Source: JBEAUL01 sp041161475
Lineage (GTDB): Bacteria > Pseudomonadota > Gammaproteobacteria > UBA6186 > Azoamicaceae
Assembly (NCBI GenBank): GCA_041161475.1
Contig: JBEAUL010000099.1
Coordinates: forward strand, 1 to 13,008
Direction of reading: 5' to 3'
Length of the DNA: 13,008 nt
The translations under genes were made by a program, and so were the position numbers. Positions 1-6,763 of the stretch are shown piece by piece. The notes beneath the pieces were generated by a model. That model had not been told where the DNA came from, did not search any database, and saw nothing but the letters and a program-made list of their open reading frames with translations. Every line of letters starts with the position of its first letter. Within the stretch, counting starts at the first letter, position 1.

Positions 1-374
1 CCTGTTTTAAAAATGACTGATAATATAAAAGGAAAATTGTTCGGTGATAAAGGCTACCTTTCTCAAAAATTATTTAAAGAATTATTTGCTAAAAGCATAA
101 AACTAATCACGACGTTGAAAAAAACATGAAAAATAAATTACTTCCTATTGTTGATAAAATTCTATTGAGAAAACGATCTATAATCGAAACCATTAATGAT
201 CAGCTTAAAAATATCTCTCAAATTGAGCATACAAGGCACAGAAGTGTCAATAATTTTATGATTAACTTATTATGCGGGTTAATTTCTTATACTTTTCAAG
301 AAAAGAAGCCTAAAATCCTAGGCATTCAAGCGCTCAATAAGGCTTTAGATTATCCATTACAATTGTTGGCTTAA
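1..374 (+). pseudogene. IS982-family transposase, C-terminal part, frameshifted
   Basis: The 3' part of a DDE transposase that would cut and join insertion-sequence ends. Frame 1 reads from the window edge through a GDKGYLS motif (the Asp is a likely catalytic residue) and hits TGA at 127. The protein continues one frame back from the ATG at 126 as MKNKLLPIVDKILLRKRSII, with the expected catalytic Glu in IIETINDQLKN, then SQIEHTRHRS, and stops at 374. The break falls in a run of seven A (118-124); one extra A would restore a single frame across LKKNMKNK. This motif order is typical of IS982 transposases, which are normally a single ORF of about 300 codons. The N-terminal half lies outside the window. 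It is most likely a decayed copy; slippage on the A run could in principle rescue some product. Confidence 0.85.
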
Positions 375-390
375 CCCGAACTCAGGTTTG
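1..390 (+). mobile_element. IS982-family insertion sequence, 3' part
   Basis: The DNA carrying the transposase remnant. The right boundary is estimated: the coding frame ends at 374 and is followed by AACCCGAACTCAGGTT (374-389), whose AACC and GGTT ends are complementary and which may include the right terminal inverted repeat. The left end is outside the window, so neither the inverted repeat nor a target-site duplication can be confirmed. Beyond about 390 the sequence no longer reads as transposase. Confidence 0.6.
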
Positions 391-456
391 AAGGGAGTAG
401 TTCACGCTACTGTATGATGTCAATAAAAATGGTCGAGGGCAACGAAGAGATGCCAA

Positions 457-485
457 AACAGGGTGATTCGTTCGGTTACCCTGTT
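457..485 (-). terminator. Hairpin at 3' end of the 476-1021 gene
   Basis: A perfect 8-bp inverted repeat, AACAGGGT (457-464) and ACCCTGTT (478-485), with a 13-nt spacer. G-U pairs could extend the stem on the plus strand. The TAA stop of the minus-strand gene (476-478) lies at the edge of one arm. On the minus strand the stem is followed by only a short T run (TTTT), so it could be a weak terminator or an mRNA 3' end structure. Confidence 0.45.
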
Positions 486-1021
486 GTACTTCTTACATTA
501 ATTTTTTTACACGATTCTGAGAAAAAATCAGTGTTTTCTAAATCAGGATTTTCTAAATTGGATTTGTTTTCTTTTTTACTGGTGAAAGAGCAGGATAAAG
601 CATTATCTGACATTAAGAGGCTTCGCTTTTTTTCTAAAGTTATTTTTTGGAACATACTTGATTGAGGTTCAGGGTTTGGAACATATTCTTGTTTTTGTTC
701 TACCGTTTCTGATTCTGATGCCGAGTAGTTTTGTCTTTCTAGAGGTTGATTATTTGCACCGAATGTGTCCTGGAGAAACCCTGCTCCTAGAGCCACTGGT
801 GAGACTGCGACTATAACGCCAGTGCCAATAACACCCCCAACCATTAATACAGGGGATGCCGCTAAGGTCAAAAGACCAAAAGCAGCGCTAAAATCATAGT
901 CTCCCCTGCGTTTTTGCGACAGCAACTGGATGCCTATAATTGGGGAGGCTATCAAGCCCATCGAAATTTTCAGCGTACTTAGTAATTCTTTTCCGTTTTC
1001 TTTGGTCTTAGTTAGCTTCAT
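476..1021 (-). CDS. Small predicted membrane protein, unrecognised
   Basis: A 181-residue protein that I do not recognise. The ATG at 1021 is chosen over one at 1105 because AAGGAAG sits about 7 nt upstream, and because the promoter at 1068-1095 lies inside the longer version. Residues 1-17 are Lys-rich. Residues 18-34 form one hydrophobic segment (MGLIASPIIGIQLL). Residues 46-82 form a long Gly/Ala/Val-rich hydrophobic stretch broken by prolines, perhaps a hairpin of two membrane passes. From about residue 90 the tail is hydrophilic, rich in Ser, Glu, Asn and Lys, with a small tandem-like NLENPDLENTD near 155-165. There is no classical cleaved signal peptide. It lies between an IS remnant and a coiled-coil protein gene, each with separate signals, so it is probably monocistronic. 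An integral membrane protein with a cytosolic tail is a reasonable guess; function unknown. Confidence 0.6.
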   Translation of the reverse strand: MKLTKTKENGKELLSTLKISMGLIASPIIGIQLLSQKRRGDYDFSAAFGLLTLAASPVLMVGGVIGTGVIVAVSPVALGAGFLQDTFGANNQPLERQNYSASESETVEQKQEYVPNPEPQSSMFQKITLEKKRSLLMSDNALSCSFTSKKENKSNLENPDLENTDFFSESCKKINVRSTTG

Positions 1022-1067
1022 TTTATTTCTTCCTTCGATTCGATGATTGCTCCGAGCCGGCGCTTTT

Positions 1068-1095
1068 AGTATAACAAAACTGAAGCATTTGTATA
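1068..1095 (-). promoter_or_regulatory. Sigma70-type promoter for the 476-1021 gene
   Basis: Read on the minus strand, TATACA (1090-1095) and TATACT (1068-1073) are separated by 16 bp, matching the -35 consensus at 4 of 6 and the -10 at 5 of 6. The predicted start lies near 1061, giving a leader of about 40 nt that contains the AAGGAAG ribosome binding site. Confidence 0.5.
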
Positions 1096-1220
1096 GATAA
1101 TACACTCAGTGAAATATTCTCTTCAAAAAAATCAAAAAACGTACGTGAATCGAAACAGAAACTGGTTGGTAAAAATGCTAATGGATTCAATCGCTAAAAA
1201 CCAGATCGGAAAGAGAAGTC

Positions 1221-1273
1221 AAAAAAGAAAGCTTAAGTCGCTAAGCTGTCCTAAATTTCGAGCTTTCTTTTTT
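1221..1273 (-). terminator. Terminator-like inverted repeat after the coiled-coil gene
   Basis: A perfect 13-bp inverted repeat, AAAAAAGAAAGCT (1221-1233) and AGCTTTCTTTTTT (1261-1273), with a 27-nt loop. It starts 13 bp past the stop of the minus-strand coiled-coil gene. Either strand gives a stem ending in a T run, so it could act in both directions. The long loop and AT-rich stem are not ideal for an intrinsic terminator, but position and T run support the call. Confidence 0.55.
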
Positions 1274-1286
1274 CGGTGTGAGTAGT

Positions 1287-2612
1287 TCAGGAAATAATGC
1301 CACCATTAGAAACGCTCAATACATGCATAACTGCTTTGCTGGCTTGTTCAAGCGCTTGTTTAGCGCGTTGTTCTGCCAAGGCACGGGCTTGATGCTCTGC
1401 TTTATAGGCTTTGTCGAGTGCCAGATATTTTTTAAATAATTTTTGTAATTTTGTTTCTAGCACAATACGTAGCTCACGTTCTTTTCCAACAATCGCTTTC
1501 ATTGCGGTTGTTTTATCTTCGACAACCTTGTCTAAGTGTTCCGATTTTAGTTGTATTGCCGTACGTTCTGTATCAATTTCTAATTTTAAATTACAGAACT
1601 GTTCTTCTGCGTAACGCTGAGCGTCTTGTGCTGCTTTAAGCTGCTTTTTAGATTCTTCATACTCAGCTTCTGTGTGCATTTGTTTGTTTTTAATTTCGAT
1701 AAGCGCTTCAGATTGTTTTTTATATTTTTCTGATAATACCTCAGATTCTTTAAGGACTGCTTTGTACTGTTCTAGCGCTTTGATAGATTCTTCGGTCAAT
1801 TTTTCTGCAGCAATGCGTGCTTCTTCCTGCATTTTTGCATTTAATTGCGCTTTTTCAACCTCTTCTTCGGCTTGTTTTTTTACTTGCTCGGATTCTTTGA
1901 TAATATCATGAATTTTTTCTTCGACCAGTCGTCGTTTTTTCATTTCTTCATTTTTAGCTTCTTCATGTTTTTGAATTTGTTGTATTATTTTAGATAACTT
2001 AGCTTCTGCAACTACGCGTTCCTTCACGGCTTCTTGACGTGCGTTATCTAGCTCAGATAAGCGAGACTCCATTGCTTTGACGCGTGAGAAAGCGTGTTCT
2101 GATAGTTTTTCAACTTCCTGTTGTTTTGCCTTTAAAATGGTTTCTAATAAGGCTTCTGTGTTATTTAGGTCCAACACTGGTTTTTTTTCATTTGTTGCGG
2201 ATGATGAAGATGAGAGGGGCATATCTTCTAGATCGATCGCTGTGCTGGCGTGTAATTTTTCTGAAAATGCATTGATTTTATGGTGCAATGTATTTTCTTC
2301 TGTTATTATAGGTGTTGCGATTTTAGCGGTCTCTTCTCTTACTTTTCCATTATCGTCAGATACAGGTAGTGTGGACAGAAAATCGGGTAATAAGCCTTCC
2401 GGTTTAAAAAAACCACCGATAAGCATTTTGCCTTTATCTCCCATTGCAACATTTTCTTGCGCAGGTTTTTGAGGAAGGCTTTCGATAATAGGAATGGTTT
2501 TTTGGATTGAAGCGAGGCTTTCTGAGTCATCGTCTAGCAAATCAGGACGCCAAGGGCGATGTGCTCGCTTTTTAAAAGGTTTTGGAGACGACAAAACCTC
2601 CCTGTTTGACAT
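1287..2612 (-). CDS. Large coiled-coil protein, unrecognised
   Basis: A 441-residue protein without a recognisable catalytic domain. The ATG at 2612 (MSNREV) is preferred over one six codons upstream because GGGAG lies 6 nt before it. Residues 1-30 are basic then acidic (KPFKKRAHRPWRP, then LLDDDSES). Residues 30-150 are low-complexity and probably disordered, with a Ser run at 134-138. Residues 150-428 are almost continuous Glu/Lys/Ala/Gln-rich helix, typical of a long coiled coil. Within this the pattern R-x-x-(A/E)-E-x-K recurs loosely, for example RVVAEAK at 199, RIAAEKL at 266 and RALAEQR at 410. The C-terminus is a short uncharged tail. No signal peptide or membrane segment is visible, so it is probably cytosolic or exported by a specialised system. 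It has its own promoter and terminator. A structural or scaffold protein or a host-directed effector are both possible; neither is shown. Confidence 0.75.
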   Translation of the reverse strand: MSNREVLSSPKPFKKRAHRPWRPDLLDDDSESLASIQKTIPIIESLPQKPAQENVAMGDKGKMLIGGFFKPEGLLPDFLSTLPVSDDNGKVREETAKIATPIITEENTLHHKINAFSEKLHASTAIDLEDMPLSSSSSATNEKKPVLDLNNTEALLETILKAKQQEVEKLSEHAFSRVKAMESRLSELDNARQEAVKERVVAEAKLSKIIQQIQKHEEAKNEEMKKRRLVEEKIHDIIKESEQVKKQAEEEVEKAQLNAKMQEEARIAAEKLTEESIKALEQYKAVLKESEVLSEKYKKQSEALIEIKNKQMHTEAEYEESKKQLKAAQDAQRYAEEQFCNLKLEIDTERTAIQLKSEHLDKVVEDKTTAMKAIVGKERELRIVLETKLQKLFKKYLALDKAYKAEHQARALAEQRAKQALEQASKAVMHVLSVSNGGIIS

Positions 2613-2656
2613 AATTAGCTCCCAATACAAACAATAGATTTCCTAAACTTGATTTG

Positions 2657-2662
2657 ATTATA
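2657..2662 (-). promoter_or_regulatory. -10 element for the coiled-coil gene
   Basis: A perfect TATAAT on the minus strand, about 45 bp upstream of the chosen start codon. The matching -35 is weak (TGGATT at 17-bp spacing, 3 of 6). It lies in the 88-bp gap after the permease gene, so the coiled-coil gene can be transcribed separately, although no terminator was seen after the permease and read-through is possible. Confidence 0.45.
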
Positions 2663-2700
2663 GGCAGGAAGCTAAATATAATCCAGTCTTATAACCTAAG

Positions 2701-4722
2701 TTAGTAAAATTTATTTACTCTGCGTCGATGTACCCAGAAACCAATGGCCAGTGATAACAGCCCAAGGCTTATTGGGCAAGCAATTTGATAGAGTGGTTGG
2801 CTATAGGTAGGAAACATAAAGTAATCATCCACAGCAGGTTTGGGTATAAGATGACTGCGAGTATCATTGTCTGCCAGCCAATCGACAACGCGTTGTATAA
2901 GCTCTCTGTTGGCATAGTTTAAAATGGTTTCATTGGCTAAAAATTGACCATTCCCAATCACCATGATGCGTTGGGTCTTTGATTTGTCTCCATTGCTTAA
3001 TGGGTTGGGGTACGGACGCTCGAGTGCCATACCGATGGGAATCTCGTTGCCTTGTTTTTTGACTTTTAGTACGGGTGTGGTCGTCCATGTTGTCTTTGCA
3101 TCCGGGTTAATAGATAAGGCAATGGCTTGAGGAAATACCGAAATATTTTCAATCAAGTTTGTCATGGCATGATCGGGGTAATGGGTAACCAAACTGATAG
3201 AGGGATGTTGTAACCCAGGATGATTGGGTACCAAGATATCGCGATTAGCCTGAATGCCTAAGGTCGAAAAGATAGGCGATAGGCTTTCTTGATTAGTGGT
3301 TTCGTCGATTAGCCATAATAAATTGCCACCTTTGGCCAAGTAATCTTGAATTAAATGAATTTCTTCTGGTAAAAAAGGGTGAGGGTTCGGTGTTAGCGCC
3401 AATATCTTGGTGTTATCGGGAATAAATCCTGCTTCTTGCAAAGCAATGGAGGCAATAGAAGATCCATTTTCCTTGAGTAAAGCAAACAGGAGCGTATAAT
3501 TTTTTGGCCCAGTTTGATATAAACTGCGTTCCCCGTGTCCTTGTGTAAACAACAGCCAATGTTCTCGATGATGAATAAGAGGATACAGTGTTTGATACAA
3601 ACCAGCTTCATTGAAACGACTTTGCGTTAAATCAATTCCTTTTTTTTGGTCTTGATAAGTAATTTCTAGGTAATTTGAAGTGACTTTAGGTGATGAATTG
3701 CGGTCTGTTTCCTTGACGTGCTCAATCATTATCCACTTAGACTCACGCTGGGCAGTAAGTAGTAAAGACATGATATCTTCAAAGTAAGGGTGTTTTTTTT
3801 CTAGATTCAGTTTAAATAAAAGAGGCGAATCGATGGTTGCTAAGAGTTGTTCGGTGTTCTCTTGCAAACTATTGAGATGATTTTCTGAGACATCTTTTTG
3901 AAAATGAACATGATTGCCCAATACCAGTATGATAGAGAGTATGATGAGAGAGAGGGAGAACCGACAAGTATTTTTCCAGTTTGTTGGTTTTGTTGCATCA
4001 ATCGCTATTAATAAACAAAAACCTATCATGCCAAGGTAATACAAGATATCTGAGAAATGAATGAGTCCATTCAATAAATTCTTAACATGGTAAAGAAAAC
4101 TCGCGTTTTTGAGCCAAATATCGGCATAATGGGTATAAGGTGCTAGCCATTCAAAAAAACTCAGCAAGAGTAAGGTCATAAACGTTAATAGAGCAGCATA
4201 AAAAGGTTGGTTACAGTGTGCACTAAAGGCAAGCATCATGGCTTGTACGCTGCCTGCAATAAGAAAAACGCCGAGTAGACCACTGCATAATTGACCAATA
4301 TCAACATGGCCAAACAATTCTAATGAAAAAGGCAGTATGCTAAGGCTTGCAATGATGACCGTCCAAGTCATCCAGCCGGTTAAGAATTTTGCCAATATAA
4401 CCTTATTTAGGGGTACCGCGGCCATTTGATATAAGTTAATGGTGCGATACTTTTGTTCATGCGACAGCGTATTATTATTACAGATGGGAATCAGTAAAGT
4501 GATAATCAACAAAGACCAAGCTAGGTAAGGGTGTATGGCATCTTCAGTAATACCGTAATGGGCTGTTTTAGAGATCAGTTGAGATTGTAATTTTTCTTCG
4601 AATTGTACTATCAGGCCATAAAACAAACTGGCCATCGCCACATGCAGGCCCGCGAGAATAATCCACATTTGCTTGGAAATGGCTTGAAGTCTACATTCAT
4701 GCTTGATGAGCGTCCATAACAT
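2701..4722 (-). CDS. ABC-2-type permease fused to a GldG-like auxiliary domain
   Basis: A 673-residue membrane subunit of an ABC exporter. The ATG at 4722 (MLWTLIKHEC) has GGGGG 9 nt upstream and overlaps the end of the ATPase gene by 26 bp, which suggests translational coupling; the frame is open further upstream, but that part only shadows the ATPase. Residues 1-272 look like an ABC-2/GldF permease with about seven membrane segments (near 21-39, 66-81, 111-134, 144-167, 173-192, 225-243, 253-271). Residues 273-640 form a periplasmic domain with FTQGHGERSLYQTG (392-405) and a LPEEIHLIQDYLAKGGNLLWLID block (451-473), characteristic of the GldG/ABC_transp_aux family. A final anchor lies at 645-663, followed by HRRRVNKFY. 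In Bacteroidetes GldF and GldG are separate proteins linked to gliding; here they are one chain and the substrate is unknown. Confidence 0.85.
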   Translation of the reverse strand: MLWTLIKHECRLQAISKQMWIILAGLHVAMASLFYGLIVQFEEKLQSQLISKTAHYGITEDAIHPYLAWSLLIITLLIPICNNNTLSHEQKYRTINLYQMAAVPLNKVILAKFLTGWMTWTVIIASLSILPFSLELFGHVDIGQLCSGLLGVFLIAGSVQAMMLAFSAHCNQPFYAALLTFMTLLLLSFFEWLAPYTHYADIWLKNASFLYHVKNLLNGLIHFSDILYYLGMIGFCLLIAIDATKPTNWKNTCRFSLSLIILSIILVLGNHVHFQKDVSENHLNSLQENTEQLLATIDSPLLFKLNLEKKHPYFEDIMSLLLTAQRESKWIMIEHVKETDRNSSPKVTSNYLEITYQDQKKGIDLTQSRFNEAGLYQTLYPLIHHREHWLLFTQGHGERSLYQTGPKNYTLLFALLKENGSSIASIALQEAGFIPDNTKILALTPNPHPFLPEEIHLIQDYLAKGGNLLWLIDETTNQESLSPIFSTLGIQANRDILVPNHPGLQHPSISLVTHYPDHAMTNLIENISVFPQAIALSINPDAKTTWTTTPVLKVKKQGNEIPIGMALERPYPNPLSNGDKSKTQRIMVIGNGQFLANETILNYANRELIQRVVDWLADNDTRSHLIPKPAVDDYFMFPTYSQPLYQIACPISLGLLSLAIGFWVHRRRVNKFY

Positions 4723-5458
4723 GAGGCATATCCCCCTTTGTTTTTTGGGATCGAAAGTGACTGATTTGAGAAAAATTGGCAAATAAAGTCTCCATATCGC
4801 CCACGGAATGCTCACTGATTTCTGCATCGTGCAGTAGCCAAATGCGATCGCAAATCCCCTGAATTTCATGTAGATCGTGACTAGAAATAATTAATGTCGT
4901 TGATTGTTTGAGCTGTTGAACAAGCGCTAAAAAAGCCTGTTTTTGAAGTGGATCTAGGCCGTTAGTGGGTTCATCGAGTAGTAACAGGCTAGGTGCGGGT
5001 AACAGGGCTTGTGCCAAACCCACGCGTTGTAGTTGACCTTTAGACAATTCCTTCATTTTTTGTTGGTTAATTAACTTTAGGTCCAGCGCATCGATGACAG
5101 AACGAATGCGATGTGGTATCTTAAGGGAATTTATACAACGGATTTGTGCATTAAATTGTAGGTACTCGTATACCGTTAACTCGGCGTAAAAAGGAAGCGG
5201 GTCAGGTAAAAACCCAATGTGCTTTTGTCGAAGTAAAGGGTATTTGTTTAGATCTTGTCCGTTTAAGGCAATCACCCCAGTGTTTGGTCTTAGTAAACCA
5301 CCGAGCAAATTAAGGGTTGTTGTTTTACCTGCCCCATTAATGCCAACTAAGCCCACAATTTGGTGGGGATGTAAGGAAAAGTGTGCCGCTTGAAGTATCT
5401 GGCGACGCGCGATATTATAAGAAAGATTACTAACTTCCAGTAGAATTTTTTTTTGCAT
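4697..5458 (-). CDS. ABC transporter ATPase of the GldA/CcmA-like type
   Basis: A 253-residue ATPase expected to power the permease encoded immediately downstream. Visible motifs: Walker A GINGAGKTT (39-47), signature LSKGQ (138-142), Walker B LLLLDEP (158-164), D-loop residues GLD (167-169) and the switch histidine in SSHD (H194). The Q-loop position reads FLPDPLPFY (83-91), with Asp86 where Gln or Glu is usual. The length is normal for an ABC-2 exporter ATPase. The start is the only good ATG, but no Shine-Dalgarno sequence precedes it, and a TATACT lies only 6 nt upstream, so the mRNA may be leaderless. Codons 2-5 contain nine consecutive A. The gene is divergent from the desaturase, and its stop overlaps the permease start. 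Substrate unknown. Confidence 0.92.
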   Translation of the reverse strand: MQKKILLEVSNLSYNIARRQILQAAHFSLHPHQIVGLVGINGAGKTTTLNLLGGLLRPNTGVIALNGQDLNKYPLLRQKHIGFLPDPLPFYAELTVYEYLQFNAQIRCINSLKIPHRIRSVIDALDLKLINQQKMKELSKGQLQRVGLAQALLPAPSLLLLDEPTNGLDPLQKQAFLALVQQLKQSTTLIISSHDLHEIQGICDRIWLLHDAEISEHSVGDMETLFANFSQISHFRSQKTKGDMPHVMDAHQA

Positions 5459-5464
5459 GTGGTT

Positions 5465-5470
5465 AGTATA
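5465..5470 (-). promoter_or_regulatory. -10 element for the ABC operon, possibly leaderless
   Basis: TATACT on the minus strand (5 of 6 to consensus), separated by 6 nt from the ATG at 5458. With usual spacing transcription would start at or next to the A of ATG. No convincing -35 is seen. It overlaps the left arm of the inverted repeat at 5468-5495, which could act as an operator for this promoter. Confidence 0.4.
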
Positions 5471-5495
5471 GGAAACATAGGTGCGCGTTTCCTAT
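5468..5495. promoter_or_regulatory. Perfect 9-bp inverted repeat, candidate operator
   Basis: ATAGGAAAC (5468-5476) and GTTTCCTAT (5487-5495) with a 10-bp spacer, so the half-sites are 19 bp apart centre to centre, about two helical turns. It sits between the divergent ABC and desaturase genes and covers the likely ABC -10. In Pseudomonas, desaturase genes of this type are controlled by the TetR regulator DesT, but no regulator gene is in the window and I cannot match this site to a known operator. Confidence 0.45.
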
Positions 5496-5531
5496 TTTGC
5501 ATCAAGTTAAGTACACCTTAAGGGGGTAACA

Positions 5532-6725
5532 ATGAGCTTTTACGGATTACTGAATTTTTCTTGGACACAGTGTTTTATATTGGTGCTGGTGTTGACGCAT
5601 ATCACCATTGTGGGCGTGACCGTTTTTTTACATCGATGCCAAGCTCATCGCTCTTTAGACATGCATCCCATTTTAAGTCATTTTTTTAGATTTTGGCTGT
5701 GGATGACAACCGGTATGAACACCAAAGCTTGGGCGGCTATTCATCGCAAACATCATGCAAAATGTGAAACGCCTGACGATCCACATAGCCCTCAAGTGTT
5801 GGGTTTAAAACAAGTGTTGTGGAGAGGGGCAGAACTCTATCGCGCGGAGTCTAAGAATACTGAAACGCTGACACGATATGGTCATGGAACCCCCAATGAT
5901 TGGTTAGAAAATAATCTATATACTCCTCATTCTTCTTTGGGCTTCAGTTTATTACTGGTTCTTGAGTTGGTTTTATTTGGTATTCCTGGTCTGACCATAT
6001 GGGCTATTCAGATGGCATGGATACCTTTTTTTGCTGCAGGTATTATCAACGGGATTGGTCATTTTTGGGGCTATCGCAATTTTGAATGTCCTGATGCTGC
6101 CACTAATATTCTGCCTTGGGGTATTTTAATCGGTGGAGAAGAATTACATAATAATCACCATTCCTACCCTACCTCCGCTAAGTTGTCTGTGAAGTGGTGG
6201 GAGTTTGACATTGGTTGGCTGTATATCAAAATGTTTTCTGCCTTAGGTCTTGTTAAAGTAAAGCGTGTTGTGCCTACGCCTACCATTATTCCAGGCAAAA
6301 TGCAGGCAGACTTAGATACTTTAAAGGCCTTGATTGCCAATCGTATTCACGTGATGACCTTGTTCTCTAAGGCAGTGATATTGCCCGTGTTTTTGCAAGA
6401 GAAGGAACAACAAATCGCCAGAGGTCAAGTGGCTGATACCAGCTTATGGAAAAAAATGTGTGCTGTGTGGATGAAAGAGCCCTCCTTAAACAGCCCACAA
6501 AAACAACACATGCTTGAAGCGTTTGTGGAAAAATATCACAACTTAAAACTGGTCTACACTTTTCAAAAAAACTTGCAGGCAATTTGGAGCAAAACCAGTG
6601 CTACACAAAAAGAATTATTAGATGCTTTGCAAGAATGGTGTGCTCAGGCTGAAAGTGCTGGCATAGCCAAGTTAAAAGAATTTGTTCCGTATATCAAAGG
6701 GTATACCTTAGGTACAGCGGTATAA
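5532..6725 (+). CDS. Fatty-acid desaturase, DesB/acyl-CoA delta-9 type
   Basis: A 397-residue membrane di-iron desaturase that introduces a double bond into saturated acyl chains, using oxygen and a reductant. All three histidine boxes are present: HRCQAH (34-39), HRKHH (71-75) and HNNHH (206-210). Hydrophobic segments lie near 12-33, 48-62 and 133-178. Blocks such as TAWAAIHRKHHAKCE-like, NGIGHFWGYRNFEC and GGEELHNNHHSYP closely resemble Pseudomonas DesB acyl-CoA desaturase, including the long cytosolic C-terminal region after about residue 250, which is normal for this subgroup. The ATG has AAGGGGG 5 nt upstream. It is the first gene of a plus-strand cluster with rph and xth and is divergent from the ABC operon. 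Its role would be adjusting membrane fluidity. The exact substrate (CoA ester or lipid-bound chain) cannot be told from sequence alone. Confidence 0.93.
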   Translation: MSFYGLLNFSWTQCFILVLVLTHITIVGVTVFLHRCQAHRSLDMHPILSHFFRFWLWMTTGMNTKAWAAIHRKHHAKCETPDDPHSPQVLGLKQVLWRGAELYRAESKNTETLTRYGHGTPNDWLENNLYTPHSSLGFSLLLVLELVLFGIPGLTIWAIQMAWIPFFAAGIINGIGHFWGYRNFECPDAATNILPWGILIGGEELHNNHHSYPTSAKLSVKWWEFDIGWLYIKMFSALGLVKVKRVVPTPTIIPGKMQADLDTLKALIANRIHVMTLFSKAVILPVFLQEKEQQIARGQVADTSLWKKMCAVWMKEPSLNSPQKQHMLEAFVEKYHNLKLVYTFQKNLQAIWSKTSATQKELLDALQEWCAQAESAGIAKLKEFVPYIKGYTLGTAV

Positions 6726-6763
6726 ACAAAAGCAGATAACGAAACAGAGGTATACAGTTTGTG

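Noticed and set aside
414..665. Open frame of 83 codons on the plus strand
   Set aside because: It overlaps the better-supported minus-strand gene at 476-1021, has no ribosome binding site and no recognisable composition.
395..1289. GAGTAGTTCA direct repeat at 395-404 and 1280-1289, suggesting a mobile unit
   Set aside because: Many 10-base matches are expected by chance in a window this size, and one copy overlaps a stop codon with nothing else mobile about the interval.
2077..2472. Open frame of 131 codons antisense to the coiled-coil gene
   Set aside because: Ser/Phe/Cys-rich composition is what the reverse of Glu/Lys-rich codons yields, and there is no translation signal.
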